DNA from: an uncultured Paracoccaceae bacterium
GTDB lineage: Bacteria; Pseudomonadota; Alphaproteobacteria; Rhodobacterales; Rhodobacteraceae
DNA: 64,000 bases
Direction of reading: 5' to 3'
Assembly (NCBI GenBank): GCA_947496535.1
Contig: CANMDE010000004.1
Span: forward strand, 62,001-126,000
Shown: piece by piece, positions 26,588 to 34,198 of the stretch
How the letters are laid out: each line of letters starts with the position of its first letter
How positions within the stretch are numbered: the first letter of the stretch is position 1
The notes under the pieces: generated by a model
What the model was told of the DNA's origin: nothing
What the model saw: only the letters and a program-made list of their open reading frames with translations
Databases searched by the model: none
Program-made: the position numbers and the translations under genes

Positions 26588-27793
26588 ATGCCGACAGAAA
26601 AGCTCACCTTTAGTGGCCATGCGGGCGATACGCTGGCCGCGCGTCTTGATTTGCCACAAGGGCCGCACCTGGCTACCGCCCTTTTTGCCCATTGCTTCAC
26701 TTGTTCCAAAGACATCACAGCGGCGCGACGCATTGCGGCACGCCTGTCGTCTCTGGGTATCGCTGTGTTGCGGTTTGATTTCACGGGTCTTGGCCATTCC
26801 GAAGGTGAGTTCGAGAACACAAACTTCACCTCAAATGTGCAGGATTTGCTGGCCGCTTGCGCAGCACTTGAAAACCGAGGGATGCCGCCAACCCTGCTCA
26901 TCGGTCATTCTCTGGGCGGTGCTGCCGTCCTGAAAGCGGCCGCCCAGATGCCGGAAATCAAAGCCGTCGTAACCATCGGGGCTCCTTTCGATCCTGCGCA
27001 TGTGACCCATAACTTCGCCGCAGCTCTCCCCGAAATCGCGCAGCATGGCGTGGCCGAGGTCAGCCTTGGCGGCCGCCCCTTCCGTATCGGCCAGAGTTTT
27101 GTTGAAGACATCACACAAACCGCACTGACCGATTGCATCAACAAACTGGGCGCGGCCCTGCTGGTCCTGCATGCGCCAAGGGACACGACGGTCGGGATTG
27201 AGAATGCCCAACAAATTTTCACCGCTGCGAAACATCCCAAAAGCTTTGTCACACTGGATGATGCCGACCATCTGATCACTAATCCAAACGACGCCGAATA
27301 CGCAGCCGAGGTGATTGCAGCATGGTCAAAACGGTATCTGAAACTGGAAACGGCGGAAAAACCTGACACCGCCCCCGAAGGCGTGATGCGCGTGACCGAG
27401 GCAGATGCAAACGGGTTCCTACAAGATGTCCAGTCAGGCCCGCATCATGTACTGGCCGACGAACCTGCAAAATACGGTGGTACAAACAAGGGGCTGACCC
27501 CCTATGGGCTGGTGTCAGCCGGGCTTGGTGCCTGCACCTCAATGACGATTCGCATGTACGCGCGGCGCAAGGGCTGGCCCTTAGAAGGTGTCAGCGTGGA
27601 CATTACCCACGCAAAGGAACACGCCGCCGACGCCGCAGATCCCGGCGCAAAGGTCGACCACTTTGAAAGGCTGATCCGCCTGACTGGCGAGCTCAGCGAT
27701 GAACAGCGCGCGCGTTTGCTGGAGATTGCTGACAAATGCCCCGTGCACCGGACATTGGAGCGCAGTTCGACCATTGGGACAAAGCTGGCATGA
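26588..27793 (+). CDS. Alpha/beta hydrolase-OsmC fusion protein
   Basis: 401 residues. Residues ~1-255 form an alpha/beta hydrolase with the nucleophile elbow GHSLGG (Ser108), LRFDFTGLGHSEGEF, and a late Asp/His region (VTLDDADHLIT). Residues ~270-401 are an OsmC/Ohr-type domain with the two reactive cysteines Cys316 (LGACTSM) and Cys384 (DKCPVHRTLE). OsmC proteins reduce organic hydroperoxides. This two-domain architecture is a known family; the fusion may let the hydrolase release a peroxidised or thioester substrate to the peroxidase, which is inference. Followed by a bidirectional terminator shared with bioY. Confidence 0.93.
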   Translation: MPTEKLTFSGHAGDTLAARLDLPQGPHLATALFAHCFTCSKDITAARRIAARLSSLGIAVLRFDFTGLGHSEGEFENTNFTSNVQDLLAACAALENRGMPPTLLIGHSLGGAAVLKAAAQMPEIKAVVTIGAPFDPAHVTHNFAAALPEIAQHGVAEVSLGGRPFRIGQSFVEDITQTALTDCINKLGAALLVLHAPRDTTVGIENAQQIFTAAKHPKSFVTLDDADHLITNPNDAEYAAEVIAAWSKRYLKLETAEKPDTAPEGVMRVTEADANGFLQDVQSGPHHVLADEPAKYGGTNKGLTPYGLVSAGLGACTSMTIRMYARRKGWPLEGVSVDITHAKEHAADAADPGAKVDHFERLIRLTGELSDEQRARLLEIADKCPVHRTLERSSTIGTKLA

Positions 27794-27796
27794 AAA

Positions 27797-27821
27797 AAGG
27801 CGCTGCAAACTGCAGCGCCTT
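27797..27821. terminator. Bidirectional terminator between the OsmC fusion gene and bioY
   Basis: Perfect 11-bp stem AAGGCGCTGCA/TGCAGCGCCTT with a 3-base loop, preceded by an A run for the minus-strand direction. Confidence 0.88.
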
Positions 27822-27844
27822 CAATTTCTCACAGTTCGATGCGA

Positions 27845-28450
27845 TTACTGGCGCGCGGCACCAATCAGTTTCCACAAGCCAGGCACCAGAAGTGCCGCCA
27901 GACCCAGTTTCAATGCATCACCAGTCAGGAATGGCGTCAGCCCCCATTCAAATGTCTGCGCCCAACCGGACGAAAACTGGTGCAGCCAGAGCAAGCCAGG
28001 CACGTAAATCAACGCATTACCAATGAGCATCGCAACGGCCATCAGGATCACGTTGCGATCCCAACCCTTACGCGCCGCAACACCCAAGGCGAAAGCAGCA
28101 AGAGCATATCCAACCAGATAACCACCTGTGCCGCCCATCATGTAGACCAGACCAGCCTTTTCAGCCGAAGAGCCTGCAAAGACGTCAAACCCCAGTGCAC
28201 CGATCGCCAAATAGCCGACGATGGTCAACAACCCCAAGCGTGCACCGTAAGCTGCACCGATGGTCAGCACGCCAAAAGTGGTCAGCGTGATGGGCACCGG
28301 ATTGCCGGGAATGAAGACCTGAATTTTTGCAGTCAAAGCCAGCGCAGCAACCCCAAGGATCACCATCACGGCCTGTTTGATCCGCAATGCTGTGCCTGCG
28401 GATGGGCCAAAGGCCTCAGTCAGAACTTTGTCATTAAGCGCGAGGGCCAT
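27845..28450 (-). CDS. bioY: Biotin transporter BioY
   Basis: 201 residues from ATG 28450 (AGGGGAGA site upstream). The S-component of biotin ECF transporters, here likely working alone or with shared energising subunits. Six hydrophobic helices; family motifs IPGNPVPITLTTFGVLTIGAAYGARLG and GGTGGYLVGYALAAF. No other biotin gene and no bioM/bioN is adjacent, as in many alphaproteobacteria. I looked for a BioR-type operator upstream and did not see one. Confidence 0.93.
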   Translation of the reverse strand: MALALNDKVLTEAFGPSAGTALRIKQAVMVILGVAALALTAKIQVFIPGNPVPITLTTFGVLTIGAAYGARLGLLTIVGYLAIGALGFDVFAGSSAEKAGLVYMMGGTGGYLVGYALAAFALGVAARKGWDRNVILMAVAMLIGNALIYVPGLLWLHQFSSGWAQTFEWGLTPFLTGDALKLGLAALLVPGLWKLIGAARQ

Positions 28451-28533
28451 GTGCCACTCTCCCCTATTTTGTTTGTCGTTGTGTATGTATTGCCCCAAGG
28501 CAGAACAGATCGCAAGGCAGGGTAACGCTAACA

Positions 28534-28965
28534 CTACGTCCGCGACGGCCCGTCAATATACTCAGATACCGACGTATAGTCCTTGCGCGGCCCCTTCACG
28601 GACCACGTCGCCCGCCAATTCGGCCACCGGGTAAAATCATAGCGCACAGTGTAATAATCCTCACCGCAGGGGTGATCGGTACCCGCAGCATGGCCTTCGG
28701 GGCAAAAGGAATGAAACGCTCGCCCATCTTCAAAGGTCACATCCACACGGGCCTGACCAAACTGCCAATGATACCGTCGCGCTGCCTCCATGACTGGCCC
28801 GCCCCCCAGTCGTAGCTTGCCAGTTTCATGATAAAGCAACACCCCCTGCCCTTCATCCGTGAAGTTCGCAGTGCCGTGCATCTCGCCCTGCGTCCCGGCC
28901 AGCCGGTCCTCAATCACCCGCGTCAGCCGCCAAAGCCCTTTAAAATCATCCGCCCGCAGCATCAT
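28534..28965 (-). CDS. DUF6314-like protein
   Basis: 143 residues, soluble, lipocalin-like beta pattern. Motifs LRADDFKGLWRLTRVIEDRLAGTQGEMHG at the start, YHETGKLRLG, RRYHWQF, VDVTFEDGRAFHSF, HPCGEDYYTVRYDF and WSVKGPRKDYTSVSEY near the end. These match the pattern I recall for the DUF6314 family of Rhodobacteraceae and actinobacteria, function unknown. It lies between bioY (same strand, downstream) and the divergent purB. Whether bioY is cotranscribed with it is open; 83 bases separate them. Confidence 0.8.
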   Translation of the reverse strand: MMLRADDFKGLWRLTRVIEDRLAGTQGEMHGTANFTDEGQGVLLYHETGKLRLGGGPVMEAARRYHWQFGQARVDVTFEDGRAFHSFCPEGHAAGTDHPCGEDYYTVRYDFTRWPNWRATWSVKGPRKDYTSVSEYIDGPSRT

Positions 28966-29040
28966 TCCCGTTCCGTGTCTTGAGCCTTCCGGCCAGCCCC
29001 CTTATGACGCGAGGCGAAACCGACTGCAAAGGTGCTGCCC

Positions 29041-30348
29041 ATGATCCCCCGCTACTCTCGTCCAGAAATGACCGCCATCTGGGAACCAGCCACAAAGTTC
29101 CGCATCTGGTACGAAATCGAAGCACACGCCTGCGACGCTCAGGCGGCCATCGGGGTGATCCCCAAGGAAAACGCCCAAGCCGTCTGGAAAGCCAAGGATG
29201 TGGAATTCGACGTGGCCCGCATTGACGAGATCGAGGCCGTCACCAAACACGACGTCATCGCTTTTCTTACGCATCTGGCCGAACATATTGGCGCGGATGA
29301 TGCGCGGTTCGTCCATCAGGGCATGACATCATCCGATGTGTTGGACACGACGTTGAATGTCCAACTGGCCCGCGCCGCCGATCTCCTGATCGCGGATATG
29401 GACAGGGTGCTCACTGCGCTCAAAACTCGTGCGTTCGAACACAAGGATACCATCCGAATCGGTCGCAGCCACGGCATCCACGCCGAACCGACCACGATGG
29501 GCCTGACCTTCGCCCGATTCTATGCTGAAATGGACCGCGGACGCGCGCGGCTGGTCAATGCACGCGCCGAAATTGCCACGGGAGCAGTTTCCGGCGCCGT
29601 CGGAACATTCGCAAATATCGATCCTTCGGTCGAAGAACATGTCTGCGCCCAAATGGGTCTGACACCTGAACCGATCAGCACGCAGGTCATCCCCCGCGAC
29701 CGGCATGCGATGTTTTTTGCGACACTTGGCGTGATCGCCAGCAGTATCGAAAACATCGCCACTGAAGTTCGACACATGCAACGGACCGAGGTGCTTGAGG
29801 CAGAGGAATTCTTTTCCAAGGGCCAGAAAGGCTCTTCCGCGATGCCACATAAACGTAACCCTGTGCTGACAGAGAACCTTACCGGGCTGGCGCGGCTGGT
29901 GCGGATGTCCGTTGTTCCGGCAATGGAAAACGTCGCCCTTTGGCATGAACGCGATATCAGCCACTCATCCGTTGAACGGGCCATCGGGCCGGACAGTACC
30001 GTGACGCTCGATTTCGCGCTCAACCGGCTGGCCGGTGTTATCGAAAAGCTGGTTATTTACCCTGAAAACATGCTCGCCAACATGAACAAGTTCCGCGGGT
30101 TGGTCATGTCCCAACGGGTACTCCTCGCCCTGACGCAAGCCGGCGTCAGCCGTGAAGACAGCTACAAGCTGGTCCAGCGAAACGCGATGAAAGTCTGGGA
30201 AGACGGCGCTGATTTCAAGACCGAGCTGCTGGCGGACACAGACGTCACAGCAGCCCTGTCATCTGATGAAATTGAAGAGAAATTTGACCTTGGTTATCAC
30301 ACCAAACACGTGGATACGATTTTCCGCCGAGTGTTTGGCAAAAGCTGA
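29041..30348 (+). CDS. purB: Adenylosuccinate lyase
   Basis: 435 residues from ATG 29041 (MIPRYSRPEMTAIWEP); an in-frame ATG three codons earlier is less like the family. It removes fumarate from SAICAR and from adenylosuccinate in purine synthesis. Fumarase/aspartase superfamily: VDEIEAVTKHDVIAFL, TSSDVLDT, the GRSHGIHAEP block and the signature GSSAMPHKRNPVL with its flexible catalytic Ser loop. Followed by a terminator shared with convergent luxI. Confidence 0.97.
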   Translation: MIPRYSRPEMTAIWEPATKFRIWYEIEAHACDAQAAIGVIPKENAQAVWKAKDVEFDVARIDEIEAVTKHDVIAFLTHLAEHIGADDARFVHQGMTSSDVLDTTLNVQLARAADLLIADMDRVLTALKTRAFEHKDTIRIGRSHGIHAEPTTMGLTFARFYAEMDRGRARLVNARAEIATGAVSGAVGTFANIDPSVEEHVCAQMGLTPEPISTQVIPRDRHAMFFATLGVIASSIENIATEVRHMQRTEVLEAEEFFSKGQKGSSAMPHKRNPVLTENLTGLARLVRMSVVPAMENVALWHERDISHSSVERAIGPDSTVTLDFALNRLAGVIEKLVIYPENMLANMNKFRGLVMSQRVLLALTQAGVSREDSYKLVQRNAMKVWEDGADFKTELLADTDVTAALSSDEIEEKFDLGYHTKHVDTIFRRVFGKS

Positions 30349-30356
30349 AGAAATAT

Positions 30357-30404
30357 GTGACCGACCGCACCGCCCCATGCCACCCGGTCGGTCACAAGTT
30401 TTTC
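30357..30404 (+). terminator. Terminator after purB
   Basis: Perfect 11-bp stem GTGACCGACCG/CGGTCGGTCAC (30357-30367 with 30385-30395) with a 17-base loop, then AAGTTTTT. It sits between the converging purB and luxI genes and may serve both. Confidence 0.82.
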
Positions 30405-30405
30405 A

Positions 30406-31077
30406 TTAAGCTACCGGCGCTGCGTGAACAGGCTGCGGCTGCGGCAAGTGAGTAGATTGCGGCAGGGCCTGTTTCGCAACATGTGCTGGTGCCTTGCACT
30501 CGGCAGGCATGCTCATGGCAACATAGCGACGACCATCATGGTCGTTCACATAAGGGGCACCGATGATCCCGACATCGTAGCCAATTTGACGCAAGGTACG
30601 GGCGAAAACCGGCGGGCAAAGCGCCATGATTTCAACGGCGCCTTGTGCCTTTGCCTCTTCAACAACACCGTCAAGGATTAATGACAGGCAAAGCGACCGT
30701 TCAGCTTGTGTTGTCACTTCGTCCGAAATCACTACCCGCGTCGCTTCCCAAACATCAGGTGTCACGGTGGCACTTGGTATGATGTCGGCAGGTATACCTC
30801 CCAGCTTCCCGTCCACAGCGTCACGGAGCATGTAGCTATGAGAACCCCATCGCGACGTTGTGGACATCGCGCGAATCCCCGCGATCACCTTGCCATCGCG
30901 CAAGACCAACGAGTAATACGCCTTTGGGTTGTCATATTGATCCATCTCTACGTCGTCATCATGTGGGATGTCCCAACCCAACTGATCGACAAAAAAGCGT
31001 TTGCGCAATGCAAGAAACTCATAGAAGGCGGTCCCGTAATTGTGCGCCTGTGAGAGGTTAAAACAGATATTCTGCAT
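30406..31077 (-). CDS. luxI: LuxI-type acyl-homoserine lactone synthase
   Basis: 223 residues, AAAGGAGA site before the ATG. Makes N-acyl-homoserine lactones from acyl-ACP and S-adenosylmethionine. The invariant LuxI residues are all present: Arg25, Phe29, Trp35, Asp46, Asp49, Arg69, then Glu111 and Arg114 in WEATRVVI. The last ~25 residues are an unusual Pro/His/Gln-rich tail (residues ~197-223) beyond the normal enzyme core. Downstream of luxR on the same strand, with a candidate operator at 31128-31144 in the 121-base gap. The acyl chain made cannot be read from sequence. Confidence 0.95.
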   Translation of the reverse strand: MQNICFNLSQAHNYGTAFYEFLALRKRFFVDQLGWDIPHDDDVEMDQYDNPKAYYSLVLRDGKVIAGIRAMSTTSRWGSHSYMLRDAVDGKLGGIPADIIPSATVTPDVWEATRVVISDEVTTQAERSLCLSLILDGVVEEAKAQGAVEIMALCPPVFARTLRQIGYDVGIIGAPYVNDHDGRRYVAMSMPAECKAPAHVAKQALPQSTHLPQPQPVHAAPVA

Positions 31078-31127
31078 GGTTTTCTCCTTTGGGGGGTGAC
31101 AACCAGTGGGGGATGCACCCGATGATT

Positions 31128-31144
31128 GTTATCCGAATGATAAC
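31128..31144 (-). promoter_or_regulatory. Inverted repeat upstream of luxI, candidate LuxR operator
   Basis: Perfect 6-5-6 inverted repeat GTTATC-CGAAT-GATAAC, centred about 59 bases upstream of the luxI start codon. LuxR-type proteins bind 18-20 bp dyads near position -42 of luxI promoters; with a short leader this spacing fits. The sequence does not match the Vibrio lux box, which is expected given how these sites vary. Confidence 0.5.
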
Positions 31145-31198
31145 GCTCCCAAATTAGCTCAATTTTTCATTAGTGCAGAAGAAATCTGACCCATACGG

Positions 31199-31807
31199 TC
31201 AGATTAATCCATATTGACTCGCCATTGCAGCAGCGTGGGTGCCAGTTTTGGCTCCCAATTTCAGCTTTGCATTCTTGAGTCTCTGCTTGACCGCGCCTTC
31301 GCTCACACTCAACTCATGGGCGATTTCCTTCAAGCGACGTCCGTCCTTGACCATGCCCAATGCTTCAAGTTCTGCACGGGTTAGATTCGTCGGCGGAGCC
31401 ATTTCTGTGTGCCGCCTATTCAAAAAAGCACGCAAAAGTTTAACTTCCAGATCAGTAAACTCGCGATCCGCGCGAACAAATGACCCAAAGGAACGCTGCC
31501 CATCAGCGTTCCCATCGAACACCGAAACAATCACGCCGTAACGTAATCCAAAGGTCTGTGCCTGGGCTAAAATCCGCTTAGGATCGTCCAAAGGCAGCTC
31601 ACTCCATCGGCAGGTTCCCGCGTTTGAGTAGGCCCACCTAATCACCGGATCAAAAAGCATAAACCGCTGATTCGTGTAGTGCTCGACCCATTCCGGGGGG
31701 AGCTCATTGACCTCCTCCATCGGGAAAGCGAACCCGATACGCAACGCGATGTAGAACCCCGTGGGGGCCAATTGTACAATGTCTTCAGGCTCTAAGAGTG
31801 TCGACAT
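31199..31807 (-). CDS. luxR: LuxR-type quorum-sensing regulator
   Basis: 202 residues from ATG 31807, preceded by GTAGGACG; an in-frame ATG at 31837 has no ribosome binding site. The N-terminal autoinducer-binding domain keeps the ligand-pocket residues Trp40, Tyr44, Asp53-Pro54 and Trp68. The C-terminal LuxR HTH spans ~142-202 (LTRAELEALGMV, LKEIAHELSVSEGAVKQRLKNAKLKLGA). Adjacent to luxI on the same strand, so it probably senses the signal made by its neighbour. An 8-bp hairpin (31183-31190 with 31198-31205) overlaps its stop and may weakly terminate transcription before luxI. Divergent from an HTH-less paralogue. Confidence 0.95.
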   Translation of the reverse strand: MSTLLEPEDIVQLAPTGFYIALRIGFAFPMEEVNELPPEWVEHYTNQRFMLFDPVIRWAYSNAGTCRWSELPLDDPKRILAQAQTFGLRYGVIVSVFDGNADGQRSFGSFVRADREFTDLEVKLLRAFLNRRHTEMAPPTNLTRAELEALGMVKDGRRLKEIAHELSVSEGAVKQRLKNAKLKLGAKTGTHAAAMASQYGLI

Positions 31808-31837
31808 TGGTCGTCCTACAGGTTTCGCTAAATTCAT

Positions 31838-31856
31838 AAAACAACTTGTTGCTTTT
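31838..31856. promoter_or_regulatory. AT-rich imperfect palindrome in the luxR / HTH-less gene divergent region
   Basis: AAAA-CAAC-TT-GTTG-C-TTTT: a CAAC/GTTG dyad around TT, with flanking A4/T4 arms offset by one base. It lies about 40 bases upstream of the luxR start and 40 bases upstream of the divergent gene's GTG. Could be a shared operator; short, so possibly chance. Confidence 0.3.
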
Positions 31857-31892
31857 ACCTACTTGTATCTAAACTAGAGCCCTAGACATCCC

Positions 31893-32435
31893 GTGGACAG
31901 TATTTCGTTCCTATTGAGTTTGGCAACTGGAAAGCGAGTAAAAGGTATGACGGCAACAGATATTGAGATCGCCGAGGTCTTAGGAGAGCTCAATCAGATG
32001 GCCCCGGCGGGTTACGCGCTCGGGATCCATATCCAATACACGACACCAAGGTTCATGTTTCAGACCTACAAAAAGGAGTGGCTGGATTACTATTCCCAGA
32101 ATGGACTGGTGATGGTCGATCCGATGGTTTTGTGGGGATTTGAGAATACAGGTTTCGCCAGGTGGTCCAGCCTGACCGATGACACCGGTGTTTTGGAGAA
32201 AGCGGCCTCCTATGGAATGCACTACGGCATAGTTTATGCAACTGACGTGGGGCCGACACGTACCATCGGCGGCTTTGCCCGGTCTGACCGCGAATTCACC
32301 GACAGCGAAGCAAAGTTGATGGGGGCGGCTGTTGATAAAATTCATCTCGCCACCGCAAAACAAAGCGCACTGCCACCCGAGACAGCTGCACAGCTGCGCA
32401 AAATGTCTGTCATGGTCACGCATCCCGGTTCATAG
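31893..32435 (+). CDS. LuxR-like autoinducer-binding protein lacking the HTH domain
   Basis: 180 residues from GTG 31893; an ATG at 31947 is an alternative start. It aligns with the neighbouring LuxR through the ligand domain (YYSQNG..MVDPMVLWGF, RSDREFTDSEAKLM versus RADREFTDLEVKLL) and keeps Trp63, Tyr67, Asp76-Pro77 and Trp91. It ends where helix 1 of the HTH would be (SALPPETAAQLRKM then about nine residues). Only 42 bases separate it from the next gene, so no frameshifted HTH remnant fits downstream: the domain is absent, not broken off by a recent mutation. Truncated LuxR proteins such as TrlR of Agrobacterium block the full-length partner; a similar role here is inference. Confidence 0.85.
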   Translation: MDSISFLLSLATGKRVKGMTATDIEIAEVLGELNQMAPAGYALGIHIQYTTPRFMFQTYKKEWLDYYSQNGLVMVDPMVLWGFENTGFARWSSLTDDTGVLEKAASYGMHYGIVYATDVGPTRTIGGFARSDREFTDSEAKLMGAAVDKIHLATAKQSALPPETAAQLRKMSVMVTHPGS

Positions 32436-32477
32436 CGCCTAACCATTCATTTACTGCCTCTGCGCTAAACACAGCGC

Positions 32478-33527
32478 ATGAATGCGCATGCCGACCTGCC
32501 CCAGCCCAGCCCACTGACTCGCCGCCGCAAGGCAGCCATGGTCGTGCACATGATGATCAGTGAGGGCAACGATCTGTCGCTATCCGAACTACCGGGACCG
32601 CTACAGGAAACCCTGACCGAGGAATTGGGCGCGATTCGCCTGGTTGACCGCGACACTGTCGCCGCTGTCGCCACAGAATTCGTGGCAGAATTGGAAGCCA
32701 TCGGCCTGACCGCACCGGGCACCAAGGACGCCGCCATCATGGCCCTGTCCGATCACCTCAGCCCCGATCTGGCCAACAAACTGCGACAAGAGCTTTCCAG
32801 CGTCCGCAACGGCGACCATTGGCCCTTGATTGCGGATCTGCCCGTTGATCGCATTTTGCCAATCATGCTGAACGAAAGCATTGAGGTGGGTGCGGTTGCC
32901 CTATCCAAACTACCCGTCACAAAAGCCGCCGAAATTCTGGGCAAAACCCCGGGGGATCGGGCGCGGCGAATCACATTTGCCATGTCTCAGACCGCCGACA
33001 TCAAACCAGACGCGGTGGACCGCATCGGCAAGGCGCTCTTCGCCGACTACAGCAAGCCGCGCGAACTGGCCTTTGAAAAGGAACCGCCACTGCGTCTGGG
33101 TGCGATCCTGAATTCCAGCCCCTCCGATACACGCGAGGATGTGTTGGAAGGTCTCGGCACGCAAAGCCCCGATTTTGCCAGCGCTGTGCGAAAGGCGATC
33201 TTCACCTTCAAGGACATCGCGCAGCGTGTCAAAGGCACAGACATCCCCGGCTGCATCCGCTCCGTCGATGCCGAGGCGATGACAATCGCCATCGCCGCCG
33301 CCCTCGCCAGCGACGACGCGGCAATCACAACCTCTGCAGAATTCATCCTGGAAAACATCTCACAGCGGATGGCCACCCAGATGCGCGAAGACGCCGAAGA
33401 GCGCGGCAATGTCAAAAAAGCCGACGCCGAAAAGGCAATGAACGAAATCACCAAAGCGATCCGTGATATGGTGGATAGCGGCAGTATCGCCCTGATAGAC
33501 CCTGACGCGGGCGAAGGCGACGAATAG
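32478..33527 (+). CDS. FliG-like protein, orphan
   Basis: 349 residues. The C-terminal third matches FliG well: FTFKDIAQRVKG, then IRSVDAEAMTIAIAAAL and FILENISQRMATQMREDAEERGNVKKADAEKAMNEITKAIRDM, as in the torque-generating domain of the flagellar switch. The N-terminal and middle regions are divergent: the usual EHPQ motif of the FliG middle domain appears replaced by NESIEVGAVALSKL. No other flagellar gene lies in the window. It may serve in the flagellar switch encoded elsewhere or have another role. Ends 40 bases before the nitrile hydratase cluster on the same strand. Confidence 0.8.
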   Translation: MNAHADLPQPSPLTRRRKAAMVVHMMISEGNDLSLSELPGPLQETLTEELGAIRLVDRDTVAAVATEFVAELEAIGLTAPGTKDAAIMALSDHLSPDLANKLRQELSSVRNGDHWPLIADLPVDRILPIMLNESIEVGAVALSKLPVTKAAEILGKTPGDRARRITFAMSQTADIKPDAVDRIGKALFADYSKPRELAFEKEPPLRLGAILNSSPSDTREDVLEGLGTQSPDFASAVRKAIFTFKDIAQRVKGTDIPGCIRSVDAEAMTIAIAAALASDDAAITTSAEFILENISQRMATQMREDAEERGNVKKADAEKAMNEITKAIRDMVDSGSIALIDPDAGEGDE

Positions 33528-33567
33528 CGGATTTACCCCCCTTTCCCGCTGCGCTAGGCTTTGTCTC

Positions 33568-33918
33568 ATGGACAAAGCGCAAGATGCATATGACGGCCGC
33601 CGCTGGCACGATATGGGGGGTGAGGCGGCAGGCCCCGTCCCGCAGGACGATCACGACTTTGCACTGTGGGAAAAACGTGTCGATGCGCTGATGGTGATCT
33701 GCTCCAGCCACGGGCTGTTCACCGTCGACGGTCTGCGCCGCGTGCTTGAAGACATGGCACCGGAAGCATTCGAAACCATGAGCTACTACGAACGCTGGAT
33801 TGCCGCCATCAATCAGAACCTGATCGAAGCAGGCACCTACACAACCGCCGAACTGGCCAAAAGGATGAGCGAAGTCGCAGCCCGTGGCACGACCTATGGC
33901 GAGGCAAGCGATGCCTGA
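33568..33918 (+). CDS. Nitrile hydratase beta subunit, N-terminal half (thiocyanate hydrolase beta-like)
   Basis: 116 residues. Matches the N-terminal domain of nitrile hydratase beta: HDMGGEAAGPVPQDDHDFALWEKRVDALM, GLRRVLEDMAPEAFETMSYYERWIAAINQNLIEAG and TAELAKRM. The subunit contributes to the metal-site pocket and to dimer contacts. In most nitrile hydratases this is fused to the domain encoded by the next gene; here the two halves are separate genes overlapping by 8 bases. The same split and gene order (N-half, C-half, alpha-like) is known from thiocyanate hydrolase (scnBAC). The substrate is not determinable from sequence. Confidence 0.88.
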   Translation: MDKAQDAYDGRRWHDMGGEAAGPVPQDDHDFALWEKRVDALMVICSSHGLFTVDGLRRVLEDMAPEAFETMSYYERWIAAINQNLIEAGTYTTAELAKRMSEVAARGTTYGEASDA

Positions 33919-34198
33919 TCGCACCTACCTCCGTGTCCGGGCCGACATGCCGCCCGGCCATGTACGCACGCCAGCCTACCTACGCGGCAAGACAGGCTGG
34001 ATCGAACGCGAACTTGGCGAATTCCCAAACCCCGAGGAACGGGCCTACGGCCACCCCGGCCAAAACAGCCCATTGCTGCGGGTCCGCTTCACAATGGGCG
34101 AACTCTGGGGTGCCGGCGCCGAAAACCCGGACGACACACTGGATGCCGAAATCTACGGCCATTGGCTGCAAGCGGCGGAACCTCCACATGCCCCATGA
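33911..34198 (+). CDS. Nitrile hydratase beta subunit, C-terminal half (thiocyanate hydrolase alpha-like)
   Basis: 95 residues from ATG 33911, inside the end of the preceding gene. It carries the SH3-like C-terminal domain of nitrile hydratase beta: PGHVRTPAYLRGKTGWIERELGEF, NPEERAYG, LLRVRFTMGELWGAG and DTLDAEIYGHWLQ. The Arg residues of this domain normally hydrogen-bond the oxidised cysteines of the alpha subunit. Overlaps the following alpha gene by 11 bases, so all three proteins are probably made in step. Not a frameshift of one gene: each half has its own complete start and ends within overlaps. Confidence 0.88.
   Translation: MPDRTYLRVRADMPPGHVRTPAYLRGKTGWIERELGEFPNPEERAYGHPGQNSPLLRVRFTMGELWGAGAENPDDTLDAEIYGHWLQAAEPPHAP

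Noticed and set aside
28451..28533. BioR operator upstream of bioY
   Set aside because: No TTATCTATAA-like site was found in this stretch.
31893..32435. Possibility that the HTH-less LuxR gene is a frameshifted pseudogene
   Set aside because: Only 42 bases separate its stop from the next gene and they encode nothing HTH-like in any frame, so no displaced domain is there; the ligand-pocket residues are intact.
33568..34198. Single frameshifted nitrile hydratase beta gene
   Set aside because: The two halves have separate starts, overlap by 8 bases and each ends cleanly; both match their own domain fully, as in known split enzymes.
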